Of a stretch of DNA of 64,000 nucleotides, positions 24,350 through 32,358 are shown one piece after another. Numbering within the stretch: the stretch's first letter is position 1; each line of letters begins with the position of its first letter. Below the pieces are notes generated by a model, which saw nothing but the letters and a program-made list of their open reading frames with translations, was not told the origin of the DNA and ran no database searches. This stretch comes from Jiella avicenniae. Its GTDB lineage: Bacteria; Pseudomonadota; Alphaproteobacteria; Rhizobiales; Rhizobiaceae. Where the stretch lies: contig NZ_JAJUWU010000013.1 of NCBI RefSeq assembly GCF_021390325.1, positions 1 to 64,000 of the forward strand, read 5' to 3'. The position numbers were made by a program, and so were the translations under genes.

Positions 24350-25678
24350 TCATGCCACCACCACCAGCGCCAGCGGTTCGCCGGCGCCCGCCACGCGGCG
24401 ATCGGCCAGCCGGGCGAGCGGCCGCGGCGGGCGGTAGCCCTGGAGGATGGCGGCCTCCAGCGTCGTCGCCGTGGTGAGGGCCGTCGTTCCCTCGGTCTTG
24501 TTGTGCTTTTCCAGTTTGGCGGCGAGGTTCACCGCCTCGCCGATCACCGTATATTCGAGCCGCGCCGCATCGCCGAGCGCCGCGAAGATGATCCGGCCGG
24601 CCACCGCCGCGCCGTTGAGCGCAAGACGAACGCCGGAACCGTCGGCATTGTCCTCGCTCCAGTCCCGCGTCGCCTCGACGATCTCGAAGAGGGCCGTGAG
24701 CGCATCGGCCGCCGGCATCTCGCTTTCGCGGGCCGCACCGAAGGTCGCCAGCATGCCGTCGCCGAGATATTTGTCGATCATGCCGCCATGTTTCTCGACG
24801 ATCGGCACGACGATGGCGTGGAGGGAGACCAGCGTCGCCACCACCGCCTTCGGATCTCGCCCGGCGGCGAAGGCTGAAAACCCCCGGATGTCGAGGACGA
24901 TGATCGCGGCGTTGCGCAGGACGCCCTCGCCTGCGACGACGGCGTCCTGCGAACCGGTGATCGCCGCCTCGACCGGAGCCGGCAGGAAGCGGCGGATCTC
25001 GGCCCGCTCGACCTGTTCGCGCGCGGTCCTGAGGACGAGCTTCTGGGCCCTGGCGACGGCGATGGCGAGGATCGCCGAGACCGCCACCATGACGACGATC
25101 TTGTCGACCTCGGCGCCGATCAGGATTCTCGTCCCGTCGATGTAGTCGACGAAGCTGCGGGTGACCGCGCCGGTGCCGTCTTCGGCGATGGCGTGGATGA
25201 CCATCAGCACCCAGCCGAGCGCCGCGACGAGACCGGTCAGAAGCACCCAGATCGGATCGAAGCGCAGCGCCCTCAGCGCAATGAAGACGAAGACGTAGAG
25301 GAGCGTCGGCGCCTTCAGGGAAAAGGCCTGCGGCTGTCCGTACTGGAAGTGGAACGACCAGATCAGCGCATAGAGCAGCGCCACGTCGGCGACGAGCGAA
25401 GCGAACAGGAACAGTTTCGGCAGCGAGGCGCGATAGGAGAGATAAAGGCGCAGCAGCGTCAGTCCGAGATAGATGCCGAGACCGAGCGGCACCAGGCTGC
25501 GGGACATGGAATCGACCGGCTTCGGGGCGATCAGATAGAGGCCGAGAATGAAGGCGGCGACGGCGAACTGCACCCAGCCGGTCAGCCTTTCGCTGTCCGC
25601 GTCGAAGCGCAGGATGTCGGCAAGGATACGCGGCGGCACGGCGCCGGCGGGGCGCGGGACGAAGAGACCGTTCAGCAT
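24350..25678 (-). CDS. membrane-bound class III adenylate/guanylate cyclase
   Basis: A 442-residue signalling enzyme. The ATG at 25678 has AGGAAAGG upstream. Six membrane helices (about residues 34-210) act as sensor or anchor. A linker helix leads to the cyclase domain: metal-binding D263 in IVLDIRGFSAF and D307 in KYLGDGMLATFG. The segment LALNGAAVAGRIIFAALG replaces the usual GIHTG block, and VNLAAKLEKHNK has Lys where the transition-state Arg is common. The domain is otherwise complete, so activity is plausible. It is divergent from the glycosyltransferase operon and is one of two class III cyclases in the window. Confidence 0.87.
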   Translation of the reverse strand: MLNGLFVPRPAGAVPPRILADILRFDADSERLTGWVQFAVAAFILGLYLIAPKPVDSMSRSLVPLGLGIYLGLTLLRLYLSYRASLPKLFLFASLVADVALLYALIWSFHFQYGQPQAFSLKAPTLLYVFVFIALRALRFDPIWVLLTGLVAALGWVLMVIHAIAEDGTGAVTRSFVDYIDGTRILIGAEVDKIVVMVAVSAILAIAVARAQKLVLRTAREQVERAEIRRFLPAPVEAAITGSQDAVVAGEGVLRNAAIIVLDIRGFSAFAAGRDPKAVVATLVSLHAIVVPIVEKHGGMIDKYLGDGMLATFGAARESEMPAADALTALFEIVEATRDWSEDNADGSGVRLALNGAAVAGRIIFAALGDAARLEYTVIGEAVNLAAKLEKHNKTEGTTALTTATTLEAAILQGYRPPRPLARLADRRVAGAGEPLALVVVA

Positions 25679-26032
25679 TTTGCCTTTCCTGACGCCGGTG
25701 ACTCGACCTGCGAGCGTCGAGTGTTTTCGCCCGATTGCGCGGCCGTGCAACGGCGCGGCAAGGTCAACTGTGTGTGACGCTTCGGAAACACTCGCGCCGC
25801 CTTGCACCCGCCATTCCGGCCCTCATCCGGCAAACTCGCCGCTATCGTACACGCCTCGCTTGATCGCCGGAGGGTGACGCAATAGTAAGACGACTGGAGC
25901 GGGCTCGCCCGGAAGGCACCGGGAAGATCCCGATGCGGCCCCTGAAGGCGAGCGCTTCGAGCCGGTGCGCGTGGGGAGTGAAGCTCGCCGCGCCGGCGAT
26001 GGACTTGAATGAGGGCTGCGTCAGGAGTCGCC
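25679..26032. other. divergent promoter region, cyclase / glycosyltransferases
   Basis: A 354-base gap between divergent genes. It includes the ribosome-binding site AGGAG at 26023-26027 for the first glycosyltransferase gene and AT-containing stretches around 25760-25880 likely to hold the promoters. I found no coding frame or strong hairpin. Confidence 0.5.
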
Positions 26033-27295
26033 ATGCAGTCTCGGTCTCCCCGCATCCTGATCTACAGCCACGACACGTTCGGGCTCGGCCATCTGAGACG
26101 CTCGCGGGTGATCGCACAGGCGCTGGTCGACCATCGGCCGGACACCTCGATCCTGATCGTTGCCGGCTCTCCCGTCGTCGGCTCCTTCAGCTTCCCCCCG
26201 CAGGTGGACTTCATCCGGGTTCCGGGCGTCGTCAAGCTCGGCACCGACAGCTATGCGCCCTCCAATCCCGGTCTTTCGATCGAGGACCTGACCGAGATCC
26301 GCTCGGCGATCATCAAGAAGACCGCGGAAATCTTCGACCCCGACATCTTCCTCGTCGACAAGGAGCCGCTCGGCATGCGCGGCGAGGTCGGGGAAAGCCT
26401 GGCCTTTCTCAAGACTACCGGCTGCCGGCTGGTGCTGGGCCTGCGCGACATCATGGACGAGCCGTCCCGGCTGGCCGAGGAATGGCATCGCAAGGGGGCC
26501 TTCGCCGCGGTGGAGGATCTCTACGACGACGTCTGGATCTACGGCCTGCCGGAGATCTGCGATCCGCTCGAGGGGATCGGCGTCTCGGATCGGGTCCGCC
26601 AGCGGGCGGTGTTCACCGGCTATCTGCCCCGTGCGGACGAGCCTTCCGGCGCGCTGCCGGAGCGGATCCGCATCGGCGAGCGGCCCTACGTGCTGGTGAC
26701 CACCGGTGGCGGCGGCGACGGCGCGAGGCTCGTCGACTGGGTGCTGCGGGCCTATGAAAGCTGCGACACGATCGGGGTGCGGGCGAAGATCGTGCTCGGG
26801 CCCTTCATGGAATCGGGCTACGCGGCGGATTTCCAGAAGCGGGGAAGACGGCTCGACAGCGTCGACCTCATCACCTTCGCCGCCTCGATCGAACCGTTGA
26901 TCGAGCGGGCCGAGGGGCTCGTCGCCATGGGCGGCTACAATACCTTCTGCGAGATCCTGTCCTTCGACAAGCCGGCCGTCATCGTGCCGCGCCGGCATCC
27001 GCGTCTCGAACAGTTCATCCGGGCCTCGCGGGCCGAGGAGCTGGGCCTTGCCCGGATGCTGCTCGACGACGAGGTCGACGACGCCGCGATCATGGCGGAC
27101 GCGATCCGTGGTCTGCCCACCCAGAGCCGGCCCCAGGCCGCGGCGATTCCGAAGCTTCTCGGCGGCGTCGAGACGATCCGCCGGCTGGTCGACGCGATCG
27201 TCGCCGAAGGCCGGCCGGCGCCCGGGCAGTCCACCGGTATCAGCGATGCTTCGTCCGAGGCGCGGTACCAGGTCCAGCGCTTCGCCCGGACATGA
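26033..27295 (+). CDS. MurG-fold glycosyltransferase (COG4671-like), operon gene 1
   Basis: A 420-residue soluble glycosyltransferase of the GT-B fold. The N-terminus ILIYSHDTFGLGHLRRSRVI carries the GHLRR nucleotide-sugar loop characteristic of COG4671. The C-terminal half has YVLVTTGGGGDGARLVDW, a UDP-sugar-binding-like block, and GLVAMGGYNTFCEILSFDKP, similar to the MurG donor-site region. Acceptor and donor are unknown. The last four bases overlap the next gene (ATGA). It is related in fold to the third gene of this operon. Confidence 0.83.
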   Translation: MQSRSPRILIYSHDTFGLGHLRRSRVIAQALVDHRPDTSILIVAGSPVVGSFSFPPQVDFIRVPGVVKLGTDSYAPSNPGLSIEDLTEIRSAIIKKTAEIFDPDIFLVDKEPLGMRGEVGESLAFLKTTGCRLVLGLRDIMDEPSRLAEEWHRKGAFAAVEDLYDDVWIYGLPEICDPLEGIGVSDRVRQRAVFTGYLPRADEPSGALPERIRIGERPYVLVTTGGGGDGARLVDWVLRAYESCDTIGVRAKIVLGPFMESGYAADFQKRGRRLDSVDLITFAASIEPLIERAEGLVAMGGYNTFCEILSFDKPAVIVPRRHPRLEQFIRASRAEELGLARMLLDDEVDDAAIMADAIRGLPTQSRPQAAAIPKLLGGVETIRRLVDAIVAEGRPAPGQSTGISDASSEARYQVQRFART

Positions 27296-28467
27296 GGATC
27301 GCCTTCTACGCGCCGATGAAGGCGCCGGACGACCCGGTTCCGTCCGGCGACCGGCTGCTCGCCCGCAATCTGATGGCGGCGCTGCGGCTGCCCGGCCACG
27401 CGGTGACGCTCGCCTCGCGCTTCAGGAGCTACGACCGCGGCGATCGGGAACGGCAGGAAAGGCTCGCCGCCGTCGGCGCACGGCTCGCACGGCGCCTCGG
27501 CCGGCGCCTCGCCGACCCGTCGCTGCGGCCCGATCTCTGGTTCACCTATCACCTCTACCACAAGGCGCCGGACCACGTCGGGCCGGCCGTTGCGACCACC
27601 CTCGGCATCCCCTACGTCGTCGCCGAGGCTTCGGTCGCGAACAAGCAGCGCGGCGGCCCCTTCGATGCCGGCTATCGCGCCAGCCTGACGGCGCTCGCCC
27701 GCGCCGATCTCGTCCTGACGCTGAACCCGAACGACGCGGCGGGCGTCGCGCCGCATCTCGACCCCGGCGTGCCGATGGAGACGCTCGCCCCGTTCATCGA
27801 CGCCGGCCCCTTCGCGGCGGCCGGCGCGGGGCGCGCCGCAAGCCGCGCCGCGCTTGCCGCCAGGTTCGGGCTCGATCCCGAACGGCCGTGGCTGGTGACG
27901 GCGGCGATGATGCGGGCCGACCAGAAACTCGCCTCCTACCGGCTGCTGGCCGAAGCGCTGGCCCTCGTCGAGCCCGACGGCTTCGAGCTTCTCATCGCCG
28001 GGACCGGCCCGGCCGAGCCGCAGGTGCGCGCGGCCTTTGCCGAAAAGGGCGTCCAAGCGGCCTTCCTCGGCCCGGTTCTCGCCGCCGACATGCCGGCGCT
28101 GCTTTCGGCCGCCGACCTCTATGTCTGGCCGGCGGTGAAGGAGGCCTTCGGCATGGCGCTGATCGAGGCCGGAGCGGCGGGCCTGCCGGTCGTCGCGGGA
28201 ACGAGCCCCGGCGTCGCCGGCGTCGTCGCCCATGGCGAAACCGGGCTGCTCGTGCCGCATGGCGACCCGGCCGCCTTTGCCGGGGCGGTCCGTTCGCTGC
28301 GCGATCCGGCAAGACGCGCGCGATATGGCGATGCCGCGCGCCGCCGGGCGATGGCGCGGCACGACGTCGCCGCCGCCGCCGCGCGGCTCGACGCAGTGCT
28401 CGCCGAAACGCTTCGCCGCTTCGGGCGAGCCGCTTCCACGCCATCCACCATGAAGAGGGCCGTCTGA
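27292..28467 (+). CDS. GT4-family glycosyltransferase, operon gene 2
   Basis: A 391-residue GT-B enzyme of the GT4 family. The N-terminal acceptor domain begins MRIAFYAPMKAPDDPVPSGD, with the P-SGD loop. The C-terminal domain contains LLIAGTGPAEPQVRAAF and the GT4 signature EAFGMALIEAGAAGLPVV (E-x7-E type), then GETGLLVPHGDP. It is coupled on both sides by overlapping start/stop codons (ATGA and TGATG), so equal expression with the flanking MurG-fold enzymes is expected. Confidence 0.88.
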   Translation: MRIAFYAPMKAPDDPVPSGDRLLARNLMAALRLPGHAVTLASRFRSYDRGDRERQERLAAVGARLARRLGRRLADPSLRPDLWFTYHLYHKAPDHVGPAVATTLGIPYVVAEASVANKQRGGPFDAGYRASLTALARADLVLTLNPNDAAGVAPHLDPGVPMETLAPFIDAGPFAAAGAGRAASRAALAARFGLDPERPWLVTAAMMRADQKLASYRLLAEALALVEPDGFELLIAGTGPAEPQVRAAFAEKGVQAAFLGPVLAADMPALLSAADLYVWPAVKEAFGMALIEAGAAGLPVVAGTSPGVAGVVAHGETGLLVPHGDPAAFAGAVRSLRDPARRARYGDAARRRAMARHDVAAAAARLDAVLAETLRRFGRAASTPSTMKRAV

Positions 28468-29606
28468 TGCGGGTTCTGTTTCACGTGCAGCATCTTCTCG
28501 GCGTCGGCCACCTGCGCCGCGGCGAGCTGATCACCCGGGCGATGGCCGCGCGGGGGATCGAGGTGACGGTGGCCCTCGGCGGCCATCCGGTGCCGGAGAT
28601 GCCGTTCAAGGAGGCCGAGGTCGTCCAGTTGCCGCCGGTTTCGATCGAGGGAGCGGACTTCAAGACCCTCTATGACGAGACCGGCAAGCCGATCGACGCG
28701 GAATGGAAGGCGAGGCGCACCGAGGCGCTGATCGACGTCTACGAGACCGTCCGGCCCGACGTCGTTTTGATGGAGATGTTTCCCTTCGGCCGCTGGCGCT
28801 TCCGGTTCGAGCTGGTGCCGCTGATGGAGCGGGCCTTTCGAGACGCGCCGCGGGTGAAATGCGTCACCTCGGTGCGCGACATTCTGGTCGCGACCAAGCA
28901 TCCGGAGCGGGCGCAGTTCGCCGCCGAGCTGGCGCGCCGCCATCTCGCGGCGGTGCTCGTCCATTCCGATCCGAAGCTCTTCACCTTCGGCGAGACCTAT
29001 CCCCATGCCGAAGAGATCGCCGATCTCGTCGCCTATACCGGCTACGTCACCGAGGCCGCCGAGCGCGGGCCGATCGAGCCGAACGGCCGGGTGGTGATCT
29101 CGGCCGGCGGCGGCGCGGCGGCGGGCCGGCTGCTCGGAACGGCGATCGAGGCGCGGGCGCTGTGTCCGCCGGCGATCCGGGACAAGGTCTGGCATTTCCT
29201 CGCCGGACCGCGGGCGAACGAAGCCGACTACGCCGCGCTGCAGGCGATGGCGGACGAGCGCACCGTCGTCGAGCGCTTCACGCCGTCCTTCCAGGCACTT
29301 CTCGACGGGGCCTCCCTGTCGATCTCCCAGGCCGGCTACAACACGGTGATGAACCTGATGCGGGCGAAGATCCCGGCGGTGGTGGTGCCTTATGACGACG
29401 GCGAGGAGACCGAACAGGCCTTCCGGTCGAAACGGATGGAAAAGATCGGGCTCCTCGGCGTTGTGGACGCCGCTGATCTCACGCCGGAACGCCTCGCCGC
29501 AGCGATCGTCGCGGCCGATTCGCGGAGGGACCGACCGGCGCCGTCGATCGACCTCGAAGGCGCCGACGCCACCGCCGCGGCGATCGCCCGGCTGATCGGG
29601 GGGTGA
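28467..29606 (+). CDS. MurG-fold glycosyltransferase, operon gene 3
   Basis: A 379-residue GT-B protein that starts inside the stop of the GT4 gene. The N-terminus VLFHVQHLLGVGHLRRGELI repeats the GHLRR loop of gene 1. Later blocks are GRVVISAGGGAAAGRLLGTA and SLSISQAGYNTVMNLMRAKI followed by VPYDDGEETEQAFR. The pair of related enzymes around a GT4 suggests successive sugar additions to one surface or storage glycan. No flippase, polymerase or polyprenyl-phosphate initiating transferase is in the operon, which leaves the product open. Confidence 0.83.
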   Translation: MRVLFHVQHLLGVGHLRRGELITRAMAARGIEVTVALGGHPVPEMPFKEAEVVQLPPVSIEGADFKTLYDETGKPIDAEWKARRTEALIDVYETVRPDVVLMEMFPFGRWRFRFELVPLMERAFRDAPRVKCVTSVRDILVATKHPERAQFAAELARRHLAAVLVHSDPKLFTFGETYPHAEEIADLVAYTGYVTEAAERGPIEPNGRVVISAGGGAAAGRLLGTAIEARALCPPAIRDKVWHFLAGPRANEADYAALQAMADERTVVERFTPSFQALLDGASLSISQAGYNTVMNLMRAKIPAVVVPYDDGEETEQAFRSKRMEKIGLLGVVDAADLTPERLAAAIVAADSRRDRPAPSIDLEGADATAAAIARLIGG

Positions 29607-29648
29607 CGAAGAACGCCGTTGCGGCCCCCTCGTTCGGCTGCCGCGGCA

Positions 29649-29912
29649 TCACCTCTGTCGATGGGCTTCGACATAGGATCGCAGGACGGCACTCATGCGG
29701 GTGAGATGCCCATCTCCCTGACTCTTGAAGAAATCGAAGACGTCCTGGTCGACTCGAAGATGCACGGATTTCTTCTTGCGCGGCATCACCAGCTCGGCCT
29801 TTTCCCAAAAATCGGGGCCAAGTTCGGGGCCTTCCGGTGCATCGTCTCGCGTTCCGCCGTCTCTACCGATCAATTCGGTCAGCGAGTATCTGGTCGTAGC
29901 GTCGTCGGTCAT
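29649..29912 (-). CDS. brnA: BrnA-family antitoxin
   Basis: An 87-residue antitoxin. The C-terminal part, DFWEKAELVMPRKK followed by a ribbon-helix-helix VHLRVDQDVFDFFKSQG and MSAVLRSYVEAH, is diagnostic of BrnA (PF14384). The N-terminal ~40 residues are acidic and probably flexible, binding the toxin. It overlaps the end of the toxin gene by 50 bases and lies downstream of it, the usual brnT-brnA order. BrnA with BrnT normally represses its own promoter. Confidence 0.9.
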   Translation of the reverse strand: MTDDATTRYSLTELIGRDGGTRDDAPEGPELGPDFWEKAELVMPRKKKSVHLRVDQDVFDFFKSQGDGHLTRMSAVLRSYVEAHRQR

Positions 29913-30150
29913 TGCGTCCTGCCTTCCAAGCGGAGATGATCCGGATCGCCTCGACTCGCCTCGTGAAGATCACGACGAGAACGAGCCCGCGGACCGAGCC
30001 GACGGCGCGAAAGCGCTCCTCGCCATAGGCGTTTCTCTCGTCCCGGACCCGCAGGATCGGTCCCGCGAAGATCTGGGCGGCGTCGACGAACGCAACGCCG
30101 TGTTTTTCGAAATTGCCGCTGGCTTTCGCATCGTCCCACTCGAAGCGCAG
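29863..30150 (-). CDS. brnT: BrnT-family ribonuclease toxin (non-ATG start)
   Basis: A 95-residue RelE-fold toxin too easily missed because its frame has no ATG. It reads LRFEWDDAKASGNFEKHGVA, DERNAYGEERFRAVGSVRG and IRIISAWKAGRNDRRRY, the complete BrnT (PF04365) pattern with conserved His, Arg and Glu positions. The first family residue is encoded by CTG at 30148-30150, with GGAGG about a dozen bases upstream and an in-frame TGA before it. Either CTG is used, or the start codon was mutated and the toxin is silent. The C-terminus runs 50 bases into brnA. Confidence 0.78.
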   Translation of the reverse strand: MRFEWDDAKASGNFEKHGVAFVDAAQIFAGPILRVRDERNAYGEERFRAVGSVRGLVLVVIFTRRVEAIRIISAWKAGRNDRRRYDQILADRIDR

Positions 30151-30174
30151 AGATATAGTCGCTCCTCCATTTCA

Positions 30175-30199
30175 TGTACATATATCGTGTACACATGTA
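30175..30199 (-). promoter_or_regulatory. putative brnTA operator/promoter
   Basis: An AT-rich patch directly upstream of brnT contains TGTACA at 30175-30180 and 30188-30193 and the dyad TACA-CA-TGTA at 30190-30199. On the minus strand a TTGCGG box and TATATG box are spaced 16 bases apart over the same bases. Overlap of dyads with a promoter fits BrnA autorepression. This is inference from layout. Confidence 0.45.
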
Positions 30200-30342
30200 T
30201 CCGCAAGCGCCTGCGATATTTGCACACGAATTCGCTCGACACCCGTAGCAACCTTTCGCCGCCGCCGTGATAATGCGATGGAAGCTTGGGTGGGCGGGTG
30301 GGAAATCTCGCCGCAATGCGTCGTCAATGGGGGAACGTGTCG

Positions 30343-32358
30343 ATGAGTGACGCTGCGGTGCTTTCGTCTTCGGCATCGCGTTCGATCACGCCGGACGTCG
30401 ACCGCTCGGTCGGCGCGCTCTTGTCGATCGAGGATCTGTCGATCGAGTTCCGCTCCATGGCAGGCGTCACCAAGGCGGTGACCGGCCTGTCGATGGCGAT
30501 CGCGCCGGGCCGCACCGTCGCGCTGGTCGGCGAATCGGGGTCCGGCAAGTCGGTGACGTCCCAGGCGATCCTCGGCATCCTGCCGAAGAACGGCGTGATC
30601 ACCGCCGGGACGATCCTGTTTCGCGACCAAGAACTCGGCGAGGTGGACCTTGCGGCGATCCCCCGCGCGTCGCCGAAATTCCGCTCGATCCGCGGCCGCT
30701 CCATCGCCATGGTCTTCCAGGAGCCGATGACGGCGTTTTCGCCGCTCCACACGCTCGGCGACCAGATCGGCGAGATGGCGGCCATCCACCGCAAGGCGTC
30801 GAAGGCGGAAATCCGCGAGCTGACGATCGAAACCCTGCGGCTCGTCCGCTTTCCGGAGCCCGAGCGGGCGGTCCGGATGTATCCGTTCGAACTGTCGGGC
30901 GGGCTGCGCCAGCGCGCGATGATCGCCATGGCGCTGATGTGCCGGCCGCCGCTCTTGATCGCCGACGAGCCGACGACCGCGCTCGACGTGACGCTGCAGG
31001 CGCAGATCCTCAAGCTCCTGAAGGACCTTCAGGGCGAGCTCGACATGGCGGTGCTCTTGATCACCCACGATCTCGGCGTCGTCGCCAATCTGGCCGAGGA
31101 GGTCGTGGTCATGCATCACGGCCGGGTGGTCGAATCGGGTCCCGCCCGGACCATCTTCACCAATCCCAGCCATCCCTATCTCGTCTCGCTGATGAAGGCG
31201 GTGCCGGACTTTTCCGACGCCGATCGCCGCCGGCTGACGCCGATCCGCGAGATCAGGATCGACGCCGACGCCCTGGTCAAGCCGAAGGCGAGCGGTCCGA
31301 AGGGCGAGCCGCTGGTCGAGGCGCGGGGGCTTCAGAAGAGCTTTTCGCTGCGCGGCGACCGCCGCCTCGTCGGACGGGCGCCGGCGCGGGTGATCCGGGC
31401 GCTCGCCGACGTCTCGCTGACGGTCCGGCGCGGCGAGTGCCTCGGCCTCGTCGGAGAATCCGGCTCCGGCAAGACGACGCTGGCGAGAGCCCTGATGCGG
31501 GCCGTGCCCGTCGACGACGGCTCGATCGTGCTGCATGGCGAGGGGGAGGGCGGAACGGACGGGCCGGTCGATCTCGTCTCCGCCGACCGCGAGACGATGT
31601 TCAAGGTCCGCAAGCGGATGCAGTACATCTTCCAGGATCCCTTCTCCTCGCTCGACCCGCGGATGACCGTCGGGGCGATCCTGTCGGAACCGTTGGAGAT
31701 CCACGATCTCTGCAAGCCGGCCGAGCGGCGCGAGCGGGTGGCGCGGCTGCTCGCCGCCGTCGGGCTCGATCCGAGCTTCGCCGGCCGCTATCCGCACAGC
31801 TTTTCCGGCGGGCAGCGCCAGCGCATCGGCATCGCGCGGGCGCTGGCGCTGGAGCCGGAAATCCTCATCTGCGACGAGCCCGTGGCCGCCCTCGACGTTT
31901 CGGTCCAGGCGCAGATCCTCAATCTGCTGAAGGATCTGCAACGTCTGTCGGGCCTCACCTACGTGTTCATCACCCACAATCTGGCGGTGGTGAACCACAT
32001 CGCCGATCGTATCGTGGTCATGTGCGACGGGGCGATCGTCGAACTGGCGCCGCGGGCGGACCTCTTCCGCCGGCCCTTGCACCCCTACACCAAGCTTCTG
32101 ATCGACGCGGTTCCCCATGCCGATCTCGACAGGCCGCTCGACTTCTCGCACCTGCCGGAAGCCGGGCTGATCGGGCGCCGGGACTGGCCGGCGCCGTTCA
32201 CCGTCGCCGCCGACCAGCCGCTGCCGCCGCTCCTCGAGGCGAGGCCGGGCCATTTCGTGCGGGCCGCCGACCTTCGGTTCTTGAACCAGCGAGGCGATCG
32301 CGGCGGTGTCGCAGAGGCGGTCGCCGCCGCCGTGGCGGCCCTGGAGACGCCCGCATGA
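30343..32358 (+). CDS. fused DppD-DppF-type peptide ABC ATPase
   Basis: A 671-residue protein holding two complete nucleotide-binding domains. Domain 1 has Walker A ALVGESGSGKS, signature LSGGLRQRAMIAMAL and Walker B LLIADEPTTALD. Domain 2 has GLVGESGSGKTT, FSGGQRQRIGIARAL and ILICDEPVAALD. Each is followed by the oligopeptide-transporter C-terminal region (HPYLVSLMKAVPD and HPYTKLLIDAVPH). It is equivalent to DppD plus DppF for di/oligopeptide or microcin-C-type uptake (YejF-like organisation). No permease or binding protein is adjacent. The stop overlaps the start of the degenerate ABC gene (ATGA), an unexpected coupling. Confidence 0.9.
   Translation: MSDAAVLSSSASRSITPDVDRSVGALLSIEDLSIEFRSMAGVTKAVTGLSMAIAPGRTVALVGESGSGKSVTSQAILGILPKNGVITAGTILFRDQELGEVDLAAIPRASPKFRSIRGRSIAMVFQEPMTAFSPLHTLGDQIGEMAAIHRKASKAEIRELTIETLRLVRFPEPERAVRMYPFELSGGLRQRAMIAMALMCRPPLLIADEPTTALDVTLQAQILKLLKDLQGELDMAVLLITHDLGVVANLAEEVVVMHHGRVVESGPARTIFTNPSHPYLVSLMKAVPDFSDADRRRLTPIREIRIDADALVKPKASGPKGEPLVEARGLQKSFSLRGDRRLVGRAPARVIRALADVSLTVRRGECLGLVGESGSGKTTLARALMRAVPVDDGSIVLHGEGEGGTDGPVDLVSADRETMFKVRKRMQYIFQDPFSSLDPRMTVGAILSEPLEIHDLCKPAERRERVARLLAAVGLDPSFAGRYPHSFSGGQRQRIGIARALALEPEILICDEPVAALDVSVQAQILNLLKDLQRLSGLTYVFITHNLAVVNHIADRIVVMCDGAIVELAPRADLFRRPLHPYTKLLIDAVPHADLDRPLDFSHLPEAGLIGRRDWPAPFTVAADQPLPPLLEARPGHFVRAADLRFLNQRGDRGGVAEAVAAAVAALETPA

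Noticed and set aside
30172-32253. A ~690-residue open frame on the minus strand opposite the peptide ABC ATPase gene
   Set aside because: It is antisense to a strongly conserved gene, His/Asp/Arg-rich with no domain, and arises from high-GC codon structure.
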